Shown here: positions 6,163 through 14,213 of the stretch, piece by piece
Layout: the number at the start of each line of letters is the position of its first letter
Position numbering within the stretch: the stretch's first letter is position 1
Assembly: GCA_964507395.1 (NCBI GenBank)
Contig: CAZDQE010000029.1
Coordinates: 1 to 26,506 of the forward strand
From: SIG575 sp964507395
GTDB taxonomy: Bacteria > Bacillota > Clostridia > Oscillospirales > Acutalibacteraceae
DNA length: 26,506 nucleotides
Direction: 5' to 3'
Position numbers and translations under genes: made by a program
Notes under the pieces: model-generated
Seen by the model: only the letters and a program-made list of their open reading frames with translations
Databases searched by the model: none
Told to the model about the DNA's origin: nothing

Positions 6163-7563
6163 ATGCTTGAAAGTATTATTTCCAACATCAATGATGCCCT
6201 TTACAGTTATATACTCATTATATTACTGTTACTCGGCGGCATTTATTTTGTTATCAGAACACGCTTTGTTCAGTTCAGACTTCTTAAAGAGCAATTCCGT
6301 GCAGTTATGGAAAAGCCTGCTGACGGAAAAGGTGTTTCATCCTTTCAGGCTCTTATGGTTTCTACTGCATCGAGAGTCGGTACAGGTAACATTATAGGAG
6401 TTTCAACCGCTCTTTGTCTCGGCGGCTTCGGCTCTGTTTTCTGGATGTGGATAATTGCAATTATCGGTGCTGCTTCTGCCTTCATTGAAAGTACGCTTGC
6501 TCAGATTTTTAAACGAAAAGGTGCTGACGGATGCTACGGCGGTCCTGCACATTACATTCAACAGGGGCTTAAAAACACACCTCTTGCAATTATTTTCGCA
6601 GTTCTCATTATCATAACCTATGCTTTCGGCTTTAATATGCTGGCATCCTATAATCTTCAGTCAACCTTCTCTTCGTATGAATTCTATGATGCGAAGTGGT
6701 CTGCGTGGATCATCGGTCTTATTGTTGCTGTACTTGTCGCTTACTGCCTTATGGGCGGCGGACAAAGAATACTCAAGGCTACAAGTGTTCTTGTGCCCGT
6801 CATGGGAATTGCATATATTCTCATTGCACTGGTAATTGTTTTTATGAACATCACTACTCTCCCCTCTGTTTTCCGGAGAATTTTTGCTGAGGCCTTCAAC
6901 ACGGATGCGATTTTCGGCGGTTTCGGAGGTTCCTGTGTAATGTACGGAATTAAACGAGGCTTATTCAGTAACGAAGCAGGTGTAGGCTCTGCACCAAATG
7001 CATCTGCTTCGGCAGAAGTTGACCACCCTGTAAAGCAAGGTCTTGTTCAGGTGCTTTCTGTTTTCATTGACACGCTCCTTGTCTGCACTGCTACAGCTTT
7101 CATGTGCATGTGTTCCGGCGTTGAACCGACTGAAAGCCTTTCAGGTGCTCCTTATGTTCAGAGTGCACTCAGCAGTTCATTAGGTGCTTTCGGTCCGATT
7201 TTTATTACAATAGCTATGATTCTTTTCGCATTCACAACGCTTCTCGGCAATCTGTATTATGTTGACAACTGCCTTGTTTTTCTTCTTAAACGTCAGCCGA
7301 GCAAAAAATTCATGAGAGTTTACCACATTATCGCATCGCTGGTCGTTTTTGTAGGTGCAGGACTCAATGCAGACCTTTTATGGGGAATTGCCGATGTGAC
7401 TATGGGTGCTATGACAATCATTAATATGCCCGTAATTCTCATTCTCGGAAAATATGCCGTCAGAGCACTGAAGGACTATGAAAAGCAGAGGAAAGAAGGG
7501 AAAACTCCTGTATTTAAAGCAAAAAATATTGACCTGCCGTATGATGTAGATTACTGGCAATAA
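6163..7563 (+). CDS. alsT: Sodium:alanine symporter (AGCS/AlsT family)
   Basis: A 466-residue integral membrane protein that imports alanine, glycine or a related amino acid together with sodium. It is of normal family length and has about ten hydrophobic helices. The family signatures are clear: SSFQALMVSTASRVGTGNI near residue 60-77, then GFGSVFWMWIIA and the FIESTLAQ segment, GCYGGPAHYIQ, and GLFSNEAGVGSAPNASA in the middle. In this family the VGTGNI and NEAG segments line the substrate and sodium path. AAGGAG (about 6148-6153) lies 9 nt before the ATG at 6163; an overlapping ATG at 6159 is out of frame. It is a single-gene unit ending at the terminator at 7656-7694. Which amino acid it prefers cannot be read from the sequence. 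Confidence 0.95.
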   Translation: MLESIISNINDALYSYILIILLLLGGIYFVIRTRFVQFRLLKEQFRAVMEKPADGKGVSSFQALMVSTASRVGTGNIIGVSTALCLGGFGSVFWMWIIAIIGAASAFIESTLAQIFKRKGADGCYGGPAHYIQQGLKNTPLAIIFAVLIIITYAFGFNMLASYNLQSTFSSYEFYDAKWSAWIIGLIVAVLVAYCLMGGGQRILKATSVLVPVMGIAYILIALVIVFMNITTLPSVFRRIFAEAFNTDAIFGGFGGSCVMYGIKRGLFSNEAGVGSAPNASASAEVDHPVKQGLVQVLSVFIDTLLVCTATAFMCMCSGVEPTESLSGAPYVQSALSSSLGAFGPIFITIAMILFAFTTLLGNLYYVDNCLVFLLKRQPSKKFMRVYHIIASLVVFVGAGLNADLLWGIADVTMGAMTIINMPVILILGKYAVRALKDYEKQRKEGKTPVFKAKNIDLPYDVDYWQ

Positions 7564-7655
7564 ACAAAATAAAAATTTCAGTCTGAATTTCAAAGAATTT
7601 CGCTTTTCTGCAAAATTGCGAAGGCGCTTTAAAATACAAAATTACGTGTACCGAA

Positions 7656-7694
7656 AAAACGCACTGATAATGCTATTGCATATCAGTGCGTTTT
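7656..7694. terminator. Bidirectional terminator between alsT and the giant surface protein
   Basis: A perfect 14-bp stem, AAAACGCACTGATA (7656-7669) with TATCAGTGCGTTTT (7681-7694), encloses an 11-nt loop that can itself pair ATGC/GCAT. The A-run and T-run on either side serve both converging transcripts. Confidence 0.9.
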
Positions 7695-7770
7695 GACATA
7701 TTATCGTGCTGTAAATTCACATTACAAAAGGAATGCTTTCTTATCAACACTCGGCGTTTCTGCCGTGGAT

Positions 7771-10700
7771 TTACCACATAAAGTTAGCCATGTTGATTAT
7801 GATTGTAAGGTCAATAGCATCGAGCCAACCATCAGCTTCAAGGTCGATAGCAGTCTTAATGTAATCATTTTCAGGTTCCTCAAAATAGTTGATGAGATTT
7901 GCAACGATTGCTACGTCAATAGCATCAACAAATCCACTACCGTCTGCATCACCGTCAACAATAATTACATATTCTTTAACCAGTTCATCACCGTCAAAGT
8001 GCTGAACGAGTGTGCCTGTACCATAGCCTTCAAGAGCAGGTGTTACAACGATTGAAGTGTTTTTGCCGTATACATCGAACTGAGAAATGATTTCATCTTC
8101 AGACCAGATATCGCTGAGTCCTCTGATATATCCCTCTTCAGTGATGTATGCTGTTGAATCGGCTTTCAGAACGATTGTTGAAACATAATCAAGAGCTTCT
8201 GTAGCTTCAATGATTGCATCTGCGTAGCCCTGAATTTCATCCTGTTTTGTAATATCAAGACCGTATACTACAGACTCAATTGCGCTGTCAAGTGCATCTA
8301 CTGTTGTCTGATCAAGTTCAATGCCTGTTGCCTGCATTTCAGCAAGTTTATCCTCTGCTGCTGTTATCGCATCTTCAATAGGAGTGTAGTCACCTGCTTT
8401 GGGTTCAAGCTTTGTAAGTGCTTCGAGAATTGCCTCTGCGTAGCCATTGACTGTTTCCTGTTCGAGGATGTTAAGTCCGTAAACTACTGCATCAATTGCT
8501 TCCTCAACAATTTCAAAGTTTGTATAGATATCTCTGTCATAGCCGTTAGCTTCAGCAATTGCATCTTCAACTACTTTATAGTCTGCATCTGCCCAAGCTG
8601 TTTTGAGTGCCTCAAGGGAAGCATTGTAAGCATCAATTGCTTCAAGTGCTGCTTCATCATCAAGGATTGTAAGATTTTCAGCATCTGCAATCATGTCTGT
8701 GATGACTTTAAGTGCTGCTTCATATTCAGCATAAACTTCAGGAATGTAGTATGATGAATCATATTCAGGTTTGACTTCAATTGCACTTTCAAGGTCAGCA
8801 AGCTTTGAGAAAGGCTTAAGTTCAAGTGCTTCGTGCGCATCAATGATATCCTGTGCAAGAGCGTCTACTGTATCCTGCTCTGCTGCTGTCCAATAATAAT
8901 CCTCGCCGTATGCTTCAACTGCTGCAAGAGCATCCTTATAAGCCTGATATGTTGTTTCATCATAGTACTGCTCATCAAGTGTTTCAAGAGCGAGTGCATC
9001 TTCAAGAAGTGATGTGTCAGCAGGTGCATACTTCATGTTATCAAGTGCATATCTCAGATTTTCAAGAAGTCTGAGCGCTTCTGCATCATCTCTGATATCA
9101 AGCTCCTCTCCTGAATACGCAAATGATTCAAGCTCAATATAAGCATCCCAGAAGTTATTGACTGACTCTTCAGAATATTCATCATCTGCACCTTCATAGA
9201 ACCACTCACCGAGAGCGATGTCGATCTGTTCCTGATATGAGAAGGGCTTGAATTCAAGAAGTTCGATTGCTTCGTAAATTGAATCTGCTGCTGCATTGAT
9301 TCTTTCATTATCAACGATTGTAAGGCCTTCTTCTGCAAGAATTGCATTACCTGCATCTACTGCTGCCTGATAGTCTGCATAAGTTTCTTCTGTGTAGAAG
9401 CTTTCATCATAATCAAGAGGAGTTTTAATAGCCTCTTCAAGAGGTGTCGTGTCTGCTTCATTGAGAGCAAGTGCTTTGTATGCCTGATTAAGAGCATAAA
9501 TGAGGTTCATACCTTCATCATTATTAAGGAATGTAGGATCAGATGCCTTGAATTCTGCAAGTGCTGCATAAGCATCTGCGTATGCCTTATATGAATCTTC
9601 TGTATAGAAGCTTTCATCATACTGAGGTTTATTAGCAAGAGCTGCTTCCATCTGTACCTTATATGCGAATGGTTTGAGCGTCAAGCCCTCAAATGCAGTC
9701 TGAATTGAAGCTGCTGCAGCATTGATTCTGAAGTTATCAGCAATCGTAAGGTTTGATTCGGCAAGAATTGCCTGACCCTGTGCAACCGCATTATCAAAAG
9801 CTTCATAAGAATCAGTTGTGTAATAATCTGAAGGATACTCAGGAGTAAGTTCCAAAGCTTCTTCAAGAGGTGTTGTGTCTGCAGGTAAAAGTGTTAGACC
9901 TGCATAAGCTTCATTGATTGCCTTAGTAGCATCATCAATGATTGTCTGCTCCTTGACTGTATATTCACCCTCGTGTGTAACTACTTCCTCACCTACTGCA
10001 ACTGCATCTGCAAACGCCTTATAAGAATCTTCTGTATAGAAGGATTCATCATAAGCAGGAGTCTGGAGAAGAGCTGCCTTAAGTTCTGTGAAGGATGCAG
10101 GTGAACTGGGGTCAATAACACTGATATTGATAACAGCATTTGTAAGGTCAAATGTCTGACCAACATTCACAACATTATTATCAACCTTTTCCGTTTCATA
10201 ACGGCTGATAAAGAGCTTACCTGACTTATTATCATCTGTCTTGAGGAATGCTTCGTCAATCCAGATTTTTGCTTTATAAGAACCAACTGTATAATTGTTC
10301 TTTACAAGGAACTGAAGCTTAACAATAGTCTGTGCAGGAGAAAGGATCTGCGCTTCAGCACTGAGTGATGAATCAGGAGCAAGAGTAATGAGTGCATACT
10401 TCCACTGCTCTTTATCATCATCTGTATAGCTTGAGGGATAACCCTTAGCGGGGCTGTTAATGTTACCGCCTGTTACAGATGCCTCTGCATAAGAGCCTTC
10501 AAATGCATACGCTTCTGATACAGTAGAACCTACAAGCTCGTAGAAGTTTGTGTCGTATACAACAGGAATTGAAGATGCTGCTGCATAGTAATCAGTTCCG
10601 ACGATAACAGAAACTGTTATAATATCACCCGGATAAGAAGCTGTTCTGTCACCAACGAGTGAGATTGAAGCTTTATGAATTGCTTCTGAATATGAGAACT

Positions 10701-13700
10701 CAGCATAAGCTGCTCTGACCTGAACAGCGAGTGCTGCGATTTCAGCTGCCTGTTTGATCGTGTATGTACGGTCAAGTGATGCTACGAGAGCTTCAAATTC
10801 CTCGATACTCTCCTCAGAAATGGGAGGATCGTTCCTTGCGATAATTGCGCGGCCTTCTGCGATTGCAGCGTCAACATCTGAATAGTCACCTGTGAGATAT
10901 TTAAGATTAAGAATTGCTTCAGTAAGAGCATTCTGATAGCCGACAACTGTCTGCTGATCTCTTGCCATAAGATTCCAGTTGATTGAATTGAGAACATCAT
11001 TTACATCTTCAATTGAATCCTCTGTGTACTGGCTTTCAAGGTTATCGGGAATAGTCTCAATAAGTGCCTTCAACTCATCGTAATCAGCCTCAGCTTCTGT
11101 GAGGTCGAGTATTTTATCTGAAATATCATAAGCATAGCCGTTAACCAGAGCCTGATCATCCTTTGAAAGGTTCCAGTCAATACCATCTATGACTGACTGA
11201 ACAGCTGCAAGACTTGAGGGTGTATAATAACTGTGGTTAAGTGCCTCGAATCTTGCAATAGCCTGTTCAACACGTGTGTAGTCTGCAGGACCTGCCTGAA
11301 GATTACGGTAAGCATTGTTGATTGCATCTGCCATTGCATCAACTTCATCCTGACGGTTGACACCAAGACCGTACTCAACTGCTGCAACCGCATTATCAAG
11401 GGCTTCAAGACTTTCCTTTGAATAGTAGCTTCTGTCAACAGCTTCTGCCTTTGAAACTGCAATTATTACATTTGTATAGTCTGCAGGCTCATAAGCCAGC
11501 GCGTCAAGAGCTGTTCTGATAGCAAGAGCATAGTTATCAACATCACTCTGTCTGTCAACTTTAAGACCGTATTCAACTGCTGCAATTGCATCGTCAACAG
11601 CAGTGATAGATGACTGAGTAATCTGGCTGAGATCTTTTGCATTGTATTCATTAATATATTCTTCAATTTTTGAATAGTCAGCATCGTACATTACAAGACC
11701 ATCAACGGCAGCCTGAACGGAATCTCTCATTGCATCAATTTCGTCCTGACGAGTGATACCGATCGTGTCATAACCTTCACAAGCTGCTACTGCATCTTTT
11801 GCTGCCTGATATGTTTCGGGATAGTAGTACTCTTCAACAAGACCGTTGACATATGCGATAAGTGCTTCAAGTTCTGAGTAATCAGCCGGAAGTTCTTCAA
11901 GGTTTGCAATTGCATCTTCAATCTGAGTAACGTAACTATCAACTACATGCTGCTGACTGACATCAAGAGAATAGTCAATACTTCTGAGAAGAGTTCTCAG
12001 GTTAGCGTAAGACTCTGATGTATAATCCGATGCGGCATAAGCCTGTGCCTTTGTTACGGCATCGTTAACTGCTGTGTAATCAGCAGGTTTGTATTTAAGT
12101 TTATCAAGAGCTTCTCTGAGAGTTGCTGTCATAGCAGTAACTTTTTCCTGCTCTATGATTTTTACATTCCAATCAATGCTATTCATTGCAGTTTTTACGC
12201 TTGAGAAGTCAAGGTACATGTCAATGTTAGCCTCGGCTTCCTGTGCCTCTGCATAAACTTCATTGAGTTCTGTATAATCTGCAAGTCTGTATTCAAGCGC
12301 ATCTATTGCAGAATAGATATCTGCTTCCCACTGGTCAACCTGAGGCTGATAAAGAACACTGAAGCCGAGCTGGATAGTTCCTTCGGGGTTTGTGTCTGCA
12401 TCGTAAATCGAAATTGCCTGAAGAAGGTTTGCATAGCTTTCTTCTGTGTAGAGGTCCTTTGTTTCCTCATAAGTAAGAGCCTTATTATAAGCTACTGTTG
12501 CAGCAGAATAATCTGCTTCTGCAAGAACAAGACCTTCATAAGCACTTGTAAGAGAAGTAACAGCACTGTCAATTTCAGACTGTGTTGCTCTGGGATTCTG
12601 AAGAACTGTCTCAGCAGCGAGCATTGCTTCTTCATAAGCTGAGAAGCCTTCTGAATAGTACCAAGACTGGGGATTTACGCCCTTGTTGCTTGCTGTTGTA
12701 AGGGGAGATTCCGGTGTATTATTGTGGAGGATATCATCGATAAGTGTACGGAGTGTGCCTTTATTTACTGTATGGATTCTGAGACCTACAGGGAAAAATG
12801 TTGCATTCTGTGCGCCATCACTTTCGGCAGAAATTTTTGTAACGATTGTATACTCTTCGCCGTCAGTAATAGAACTGCCTTTAAACAAAGTAACATACTG
12901 CTGAGCTACACTCATTGAGCCTGTTGCAGCAATTGTTCCAAGCTCATAGTCACCTGTACCCTGAAGACTTGAGTTTGCACTAACATTACCCTTTGTTACA
13001 ACAATGTTATCAAGACTCTGAGTACTGTTGTCGCCGACCTGCTCTGCCATAGCAACAGCATAACGCAGATTAAGGTCGTCAAATGAATCTGTAACACTCG
13101 TGTCAACATATACATCTGCATAAGAACGTCTGTCATTAAGCTCATAAGAGAGGAGAACAGCATTACTCTTTGTTGTGCTGCTTCTCGTAACACCATATGT
13201 AACATAATCAGTAGATGATCTCATAACAAAAGAGTTTGCACTCGCGTTATAGTAACCGCGAAGATCCGAACTGCTTGTTGTGAAAGATTCGAGACTACCG
13301 TATGTATTGATACCGAGAACACGAGTTGCCGCAGACACACCTGCATAGTGCTTATCACCAAGACCGAGACCAAGTCCGATAAGGTCTTCCTGATATGTAG
13401 TTTCTGTTGTTACATAGCTACCTGCAGGCTGTGCAATGCTTTCAACGTAGGAATATGCGCTGCTGGTATACTGTCTGCCATTGTAGTTGTAAGTGATTTT
13501 GAATCTGAGAGTATCACCTACATTTGCAGTACCGCTTGCAACAAGCCATGTGTAAGACTTTTCTGAAGCATTGTAAACCGCTGTACTCATAACGATATTG
13601 TTAGTTGATGAGTTGGAATTTACACAAGTGATCTGAGGAACATCTGTGGGAAGCTCCTCAAATGTAATCTTAACCTGAGGATATGAAGCAGTTTCATTCA

Positions 13701-13995
13701 CATCACCTGTGTTTGCAAGTGAGTTAGCCTCATATGAACCGTTCATGGCAGGAATACCTGACGGTGTTGCAGGTACGATAGTTGTACCCGTCTGATAAGA
13801 ATAGAGACCTGAGGCGACTCTTACAACCTGTGTACTTGTTGTAACAGCGCCGGCATCAGGTAAAATTTTTGCTTCTGTTGCGCTGAGGACAACGCCTTCG
13901 CTATCAGCAGCGAATGCAACAAATCCCGTCTGTAAAACAGACATGAGCATTATCACGGAAAGAAGCAAACTGATAACTCTTTTGCTTTTTTTCAT
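7771..13995 (-). CDS. Giant exported FIVAR-repeat protein with cohesin-like domain and dockerin
   Basis: A 2074-residue secreted protein. Residues 1-30 are a signal peptide (lysine-rich start, hydrophobic core, then FAA). Residues 31-412 form an unrecognised, Ser/Thr-rich, probably beta-structured region. Then come about ten FIVAR-like three-helix repeats (413-1107), a cohesin-like beta domain (about 1108-1294, containing YPGDIITVSV and VVYDTNFYELV), and nine more repeats (1301-1937). A beta module (1938-2013) precedes a degenerate type I dockerin (GDADGSGFVDAID and DLEADGWLDAID). FIVAR repeats are known from Gram-positive adhesins; cohesin and dockerin domains pair in cellulosome-like complexes. 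There is no LPXTG signal or C-terminal anchor, so attachment would be through partners. The ATG at 13995 has GGAGG 8 nt upstream and begins the signal peptide; the frame is open to 14010. Adhesion or scaffolding is inferred. Confidence 0.9.
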   Translation of the reverse strand: MKKSKRVISLLLSVIMLMSVLQTGFVAFAADSEGVVLSATEAKILPDAGAVTTSTQVVRVASGLYSYQTGTTIVPATPSGIPAMNGSYEANSLANTGDVNETASYPQVKITFEELPTDVPQITCVNSNSSTNNIVMSTAVYNASEKSYTWLVASGTANVGDTLRFKITYNYNGRQYTSSAYSYVESIAQPAGSYVTTETTYQEDLIGLGLGLGDKHYAGVSAATRVLGINTYGSLESFTTSSSDLRGYYNASANSFVMRSSTDYVTYGVTRSSTTKSNAVLLSYELNDRRSYADVYVDTSVTDSFDDLNLRYAVAMAEQVGDNSTQSLDNIVVTKGNVSANSSLQGTGDYELGTIAATGSMSVAQQYVTLFKGSSITDGEEYTIVTKISAESDGAQNATFFPVGLRIHTVNKGTLRTLIDDILHNNTPESPLTTASNKGVNPQSWYYSEGFSAYEEAMLAAETVLQNPRATQSEIDSAVTSLTSAYEGLVLAEADYSAATVAYNKALTYEETKDLYTEESYANLLQAISIYDADTNPEGTIQLGFSVLYQPQVDQWEADIYSAIDALEYRLADYTELNEVYAEAQEAEANIDMYLDFSSVKTAMNSIDWNVKIIEQEKVTAMTATLREALDKLKYKPADYTAVNDAVTKAQAYAASDYTSESYANLRTLLRSIDYSLDVSQQHVVDSYVTQIEDAIANLEELPADYSELEALIAYVNGLVEEYYYPETYQAAKDAVAACEGYDTIGITRQDEIDAMRDSVQAAVDGLVMYDADYSKIEEYINEYNAKDLSQITQSSITAVDDAIAAVEYGLKVDRQSDVDNYALAIRTALDALAYEPADYTNVIIAVSKAEAVDRSYYSKESLEALDNAVAAVEYGLGVNRQDEVDAMADAINNAYRNLQAGPADYTRVEQAIARFEALNHSYYTPSSLAAVQSVIDGIDWNLSKDDQALVNGYAYDISDKILDLTEAEADYDELKALIETIPDNLESQYTEDSIEDVNDVLNSINWNLMARDQQTVVGYQNALTEAILNLKYLTGDYSDVDAAIAEGRAIIARNDPPISEESIEEFEALVASLDRTYTIKQAAEIAALAVQVRAAYAEFSYSEAIHKASISLVGDRTASYPGDIITVSVIVGTDYYAAASSIPVVYDTNFYELVGSTVSEAYAFEGSYAEASVTGGNINSPAKGYPSSYTDDDKEQWKYALITLAPDSSLSAEAQILSPAQTIVKLQFLVKNNYTVGSYKAKIWIDEAFLKTDDNKSGKLFISRYETEKVDNNVVNVGQTFDLTNAVINISVIDPSSPASFTELKAALLQTPAYDESFYTEDSYKAFADAVAVGEEVVTHEGEYTVKEQTIIDDATKAINEAYAGLTLLPADTTPLEEALELTPEYPSDYYTTDSYEAFDNAVAQGQAILAESNLTIADNFRINAAAASIQTAFEGLTLKPFAYKVQMEAALANKPQYDESFYTEDSYKAYADAYAALAEFKASDPTFLNNDEGMNLIYALNQAYKALALNEADTTPLEEAIKTPLDYDESFYTEETYADYQAAVDAGNAILAEEGLTIVDNERINAAADSIYEAIELLEFKPFSYQEQIDIALGEWFYEGADDEYSEESVNNFWDAYIELESFAYSGEELDIRDDAEALRLLENLRYALDNMKYAPADTSLLEDALALETLDEQYYDETTYQAYKDALAAVEAYGEDYYWTAAEQDTVDALAQDIIDAHEALELKPFSKLADLESAIEVKPEYDSSYYIPEVYAEYEAALKVITDMIADAENLTILDDEAALEAIDAYNASLEALKTAWADADYKVVEDAIAEANGYDRDIYTNFEIVEEAIDAVVYGLNILEQETVNGYAEAILEALTKLEPKAGDYTPIEDAITAAEDKLAEMQATGIELDQTTVDALDSAIESVVYGLDITKQDEIQGYADAIIEATEALDYVSTIVLKADSTAYITEEGYIRGLSDIWSEDEIISQFDVYGKNTSIVVTPALEGYGTGTLVQHFDGDELVKEYVIIVDGDADGSGFVDAIDVAIVANLINYFEEPENDYIKTAIDLEADGWLDAIDLTIIINMANFMW
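7774..7956 (-). other. Dockerin-like domain of the giant protein
   Basis: Residues 2014-2074 hold two EF-hand-like calcium loops. The first, DADGSGFVDAID, fits the dockerin pattern well. The second, DLEADGWLDAID, keeps Asp/Gly at several ligand positions but lacks the usual Asn-Gly-Asp-Gly core. Each loop is followed by a hydrophobic helix. Confidence 0.75.
8185..10095 (-). repeat. Second FIVAR-like repeat block (~71-residue units, alternating types)
   Basis: Residues 1301-1937 hold nine units. Unit starts by my count are 1301, 1372, 1443, 1514 and 1585, exactly 71 residues apart, then 1659, 1729, 1803 and 1867. From 1372 to 1801 two kinds alternate: one begins ADTTPLEEA or ADTSLLEDA, the other begins F(A/S) and continues to a hydrophobic helix. 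Nearly all carry the mid-unit phrase Y-(D/P)-x-x-(F/Y)-Y-x-x-(D/E)-x-Y. The last two revert to the ADY/GDY type of the first block. Confidence 0.85.
10114..10674 (-). other. Cohesin-like beta domain inside the giant protein
   Basis: Residues 1108-1294 begin with an ISLVGDR strand, then YPGDIITVSVIV, SIPVVYDTNFYELVG, a long loop, TIVKLQFLV and a final strand NAVINISVI. The PGD-x-(I/V)-TV start and the YD-x-x-x-(F/L)-x-LV segment are as in type I/II cohesins and related bacterial surface beta domains. The family match is from pattern only. Confidence 0.65.
10675..12759 (-). repeat. First FIVAR-like repeat block (~66-residue units)
   Basis: Residues 413-1107 hold about ten units, most starting ADY(S/T/D). 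Unit starts by my count are 572, 638, 704, 772, 838, 904, 970 and 1036; six of the seven intervals are exactly 66 residues. Recurring phrases are VEYGL, IDWNL and (R/Q)Q-(D/S)-x-V-D in the second half of each unit. This matches the three-helix FIVAR architecture of streptococcal and clostridial adhesins. Confidence 0.85.
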
Positions 13996-14044
13996 AGTTG
14001 ATACCTCCACTTGTAATCAAACTAAGATATAATAATCCACTAAA

Positions 14045-14073
14045 ACTATACCACAACGAAATATTATTGTCAA
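14045..14073 (-). promoter_or_regulatory. Near-consensus sigma-A promoter of the giant surface protein
   Basis: On the minus strand, a perfect TTGACA (14073-14068) and TATAGT (14050-14045) are separated by 17 nt. The expected start of transcription gives a leader of roughly 40 nt before the ATG at 13995. It is among the strongest promoters in the window. Confidence 0.88.
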
Positions 14074-14167
14074 CAATAAAAAACGAAAATGATTAAATTT
14101 TTATTCATTTTTTTACGCAAAATACACAACATATTGCGTTTAAAGGATTATATCACATACTATTGAT

Positions 14168-14204
14168 AAAAAGGCAGGAACCGTTTATCAGGTCCTGCCT
14201 TTTT
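14168..14204 (-). terminator. Terminator of the dockerin peptidase gene
   Basis: AAAAAGGCAGGAACC (14168-14182) pairs with GGTCCTGCCTTTTT (14191-14204) with one bulged A and an 8-nt loop. Read on the minus strand it starts about 10 nt after the stop codon and ends in a T-run. Confidence 0.9.
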
Positions 14205-14213
14205 CAAAAATAT

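Noticed and set aside
9054..9356. Open frames inside the giant gene on both strands (for example 9054-9356 and 8853-9074)
   Set aside because: They are rich in Gln, Leu and Ser because of the repeat composition in a shifted frame. They have no ribosome binding sites and no recognisable domains.
7771..13995. Strong periodic repetition over about 6 kb, considered as a CRISPR array or satellite DNA
   Set aside because: The period is about 198-213 nt, keeps one open frame, and diverges at the DNA level while protein motifs persist. It is a protein repeat array.
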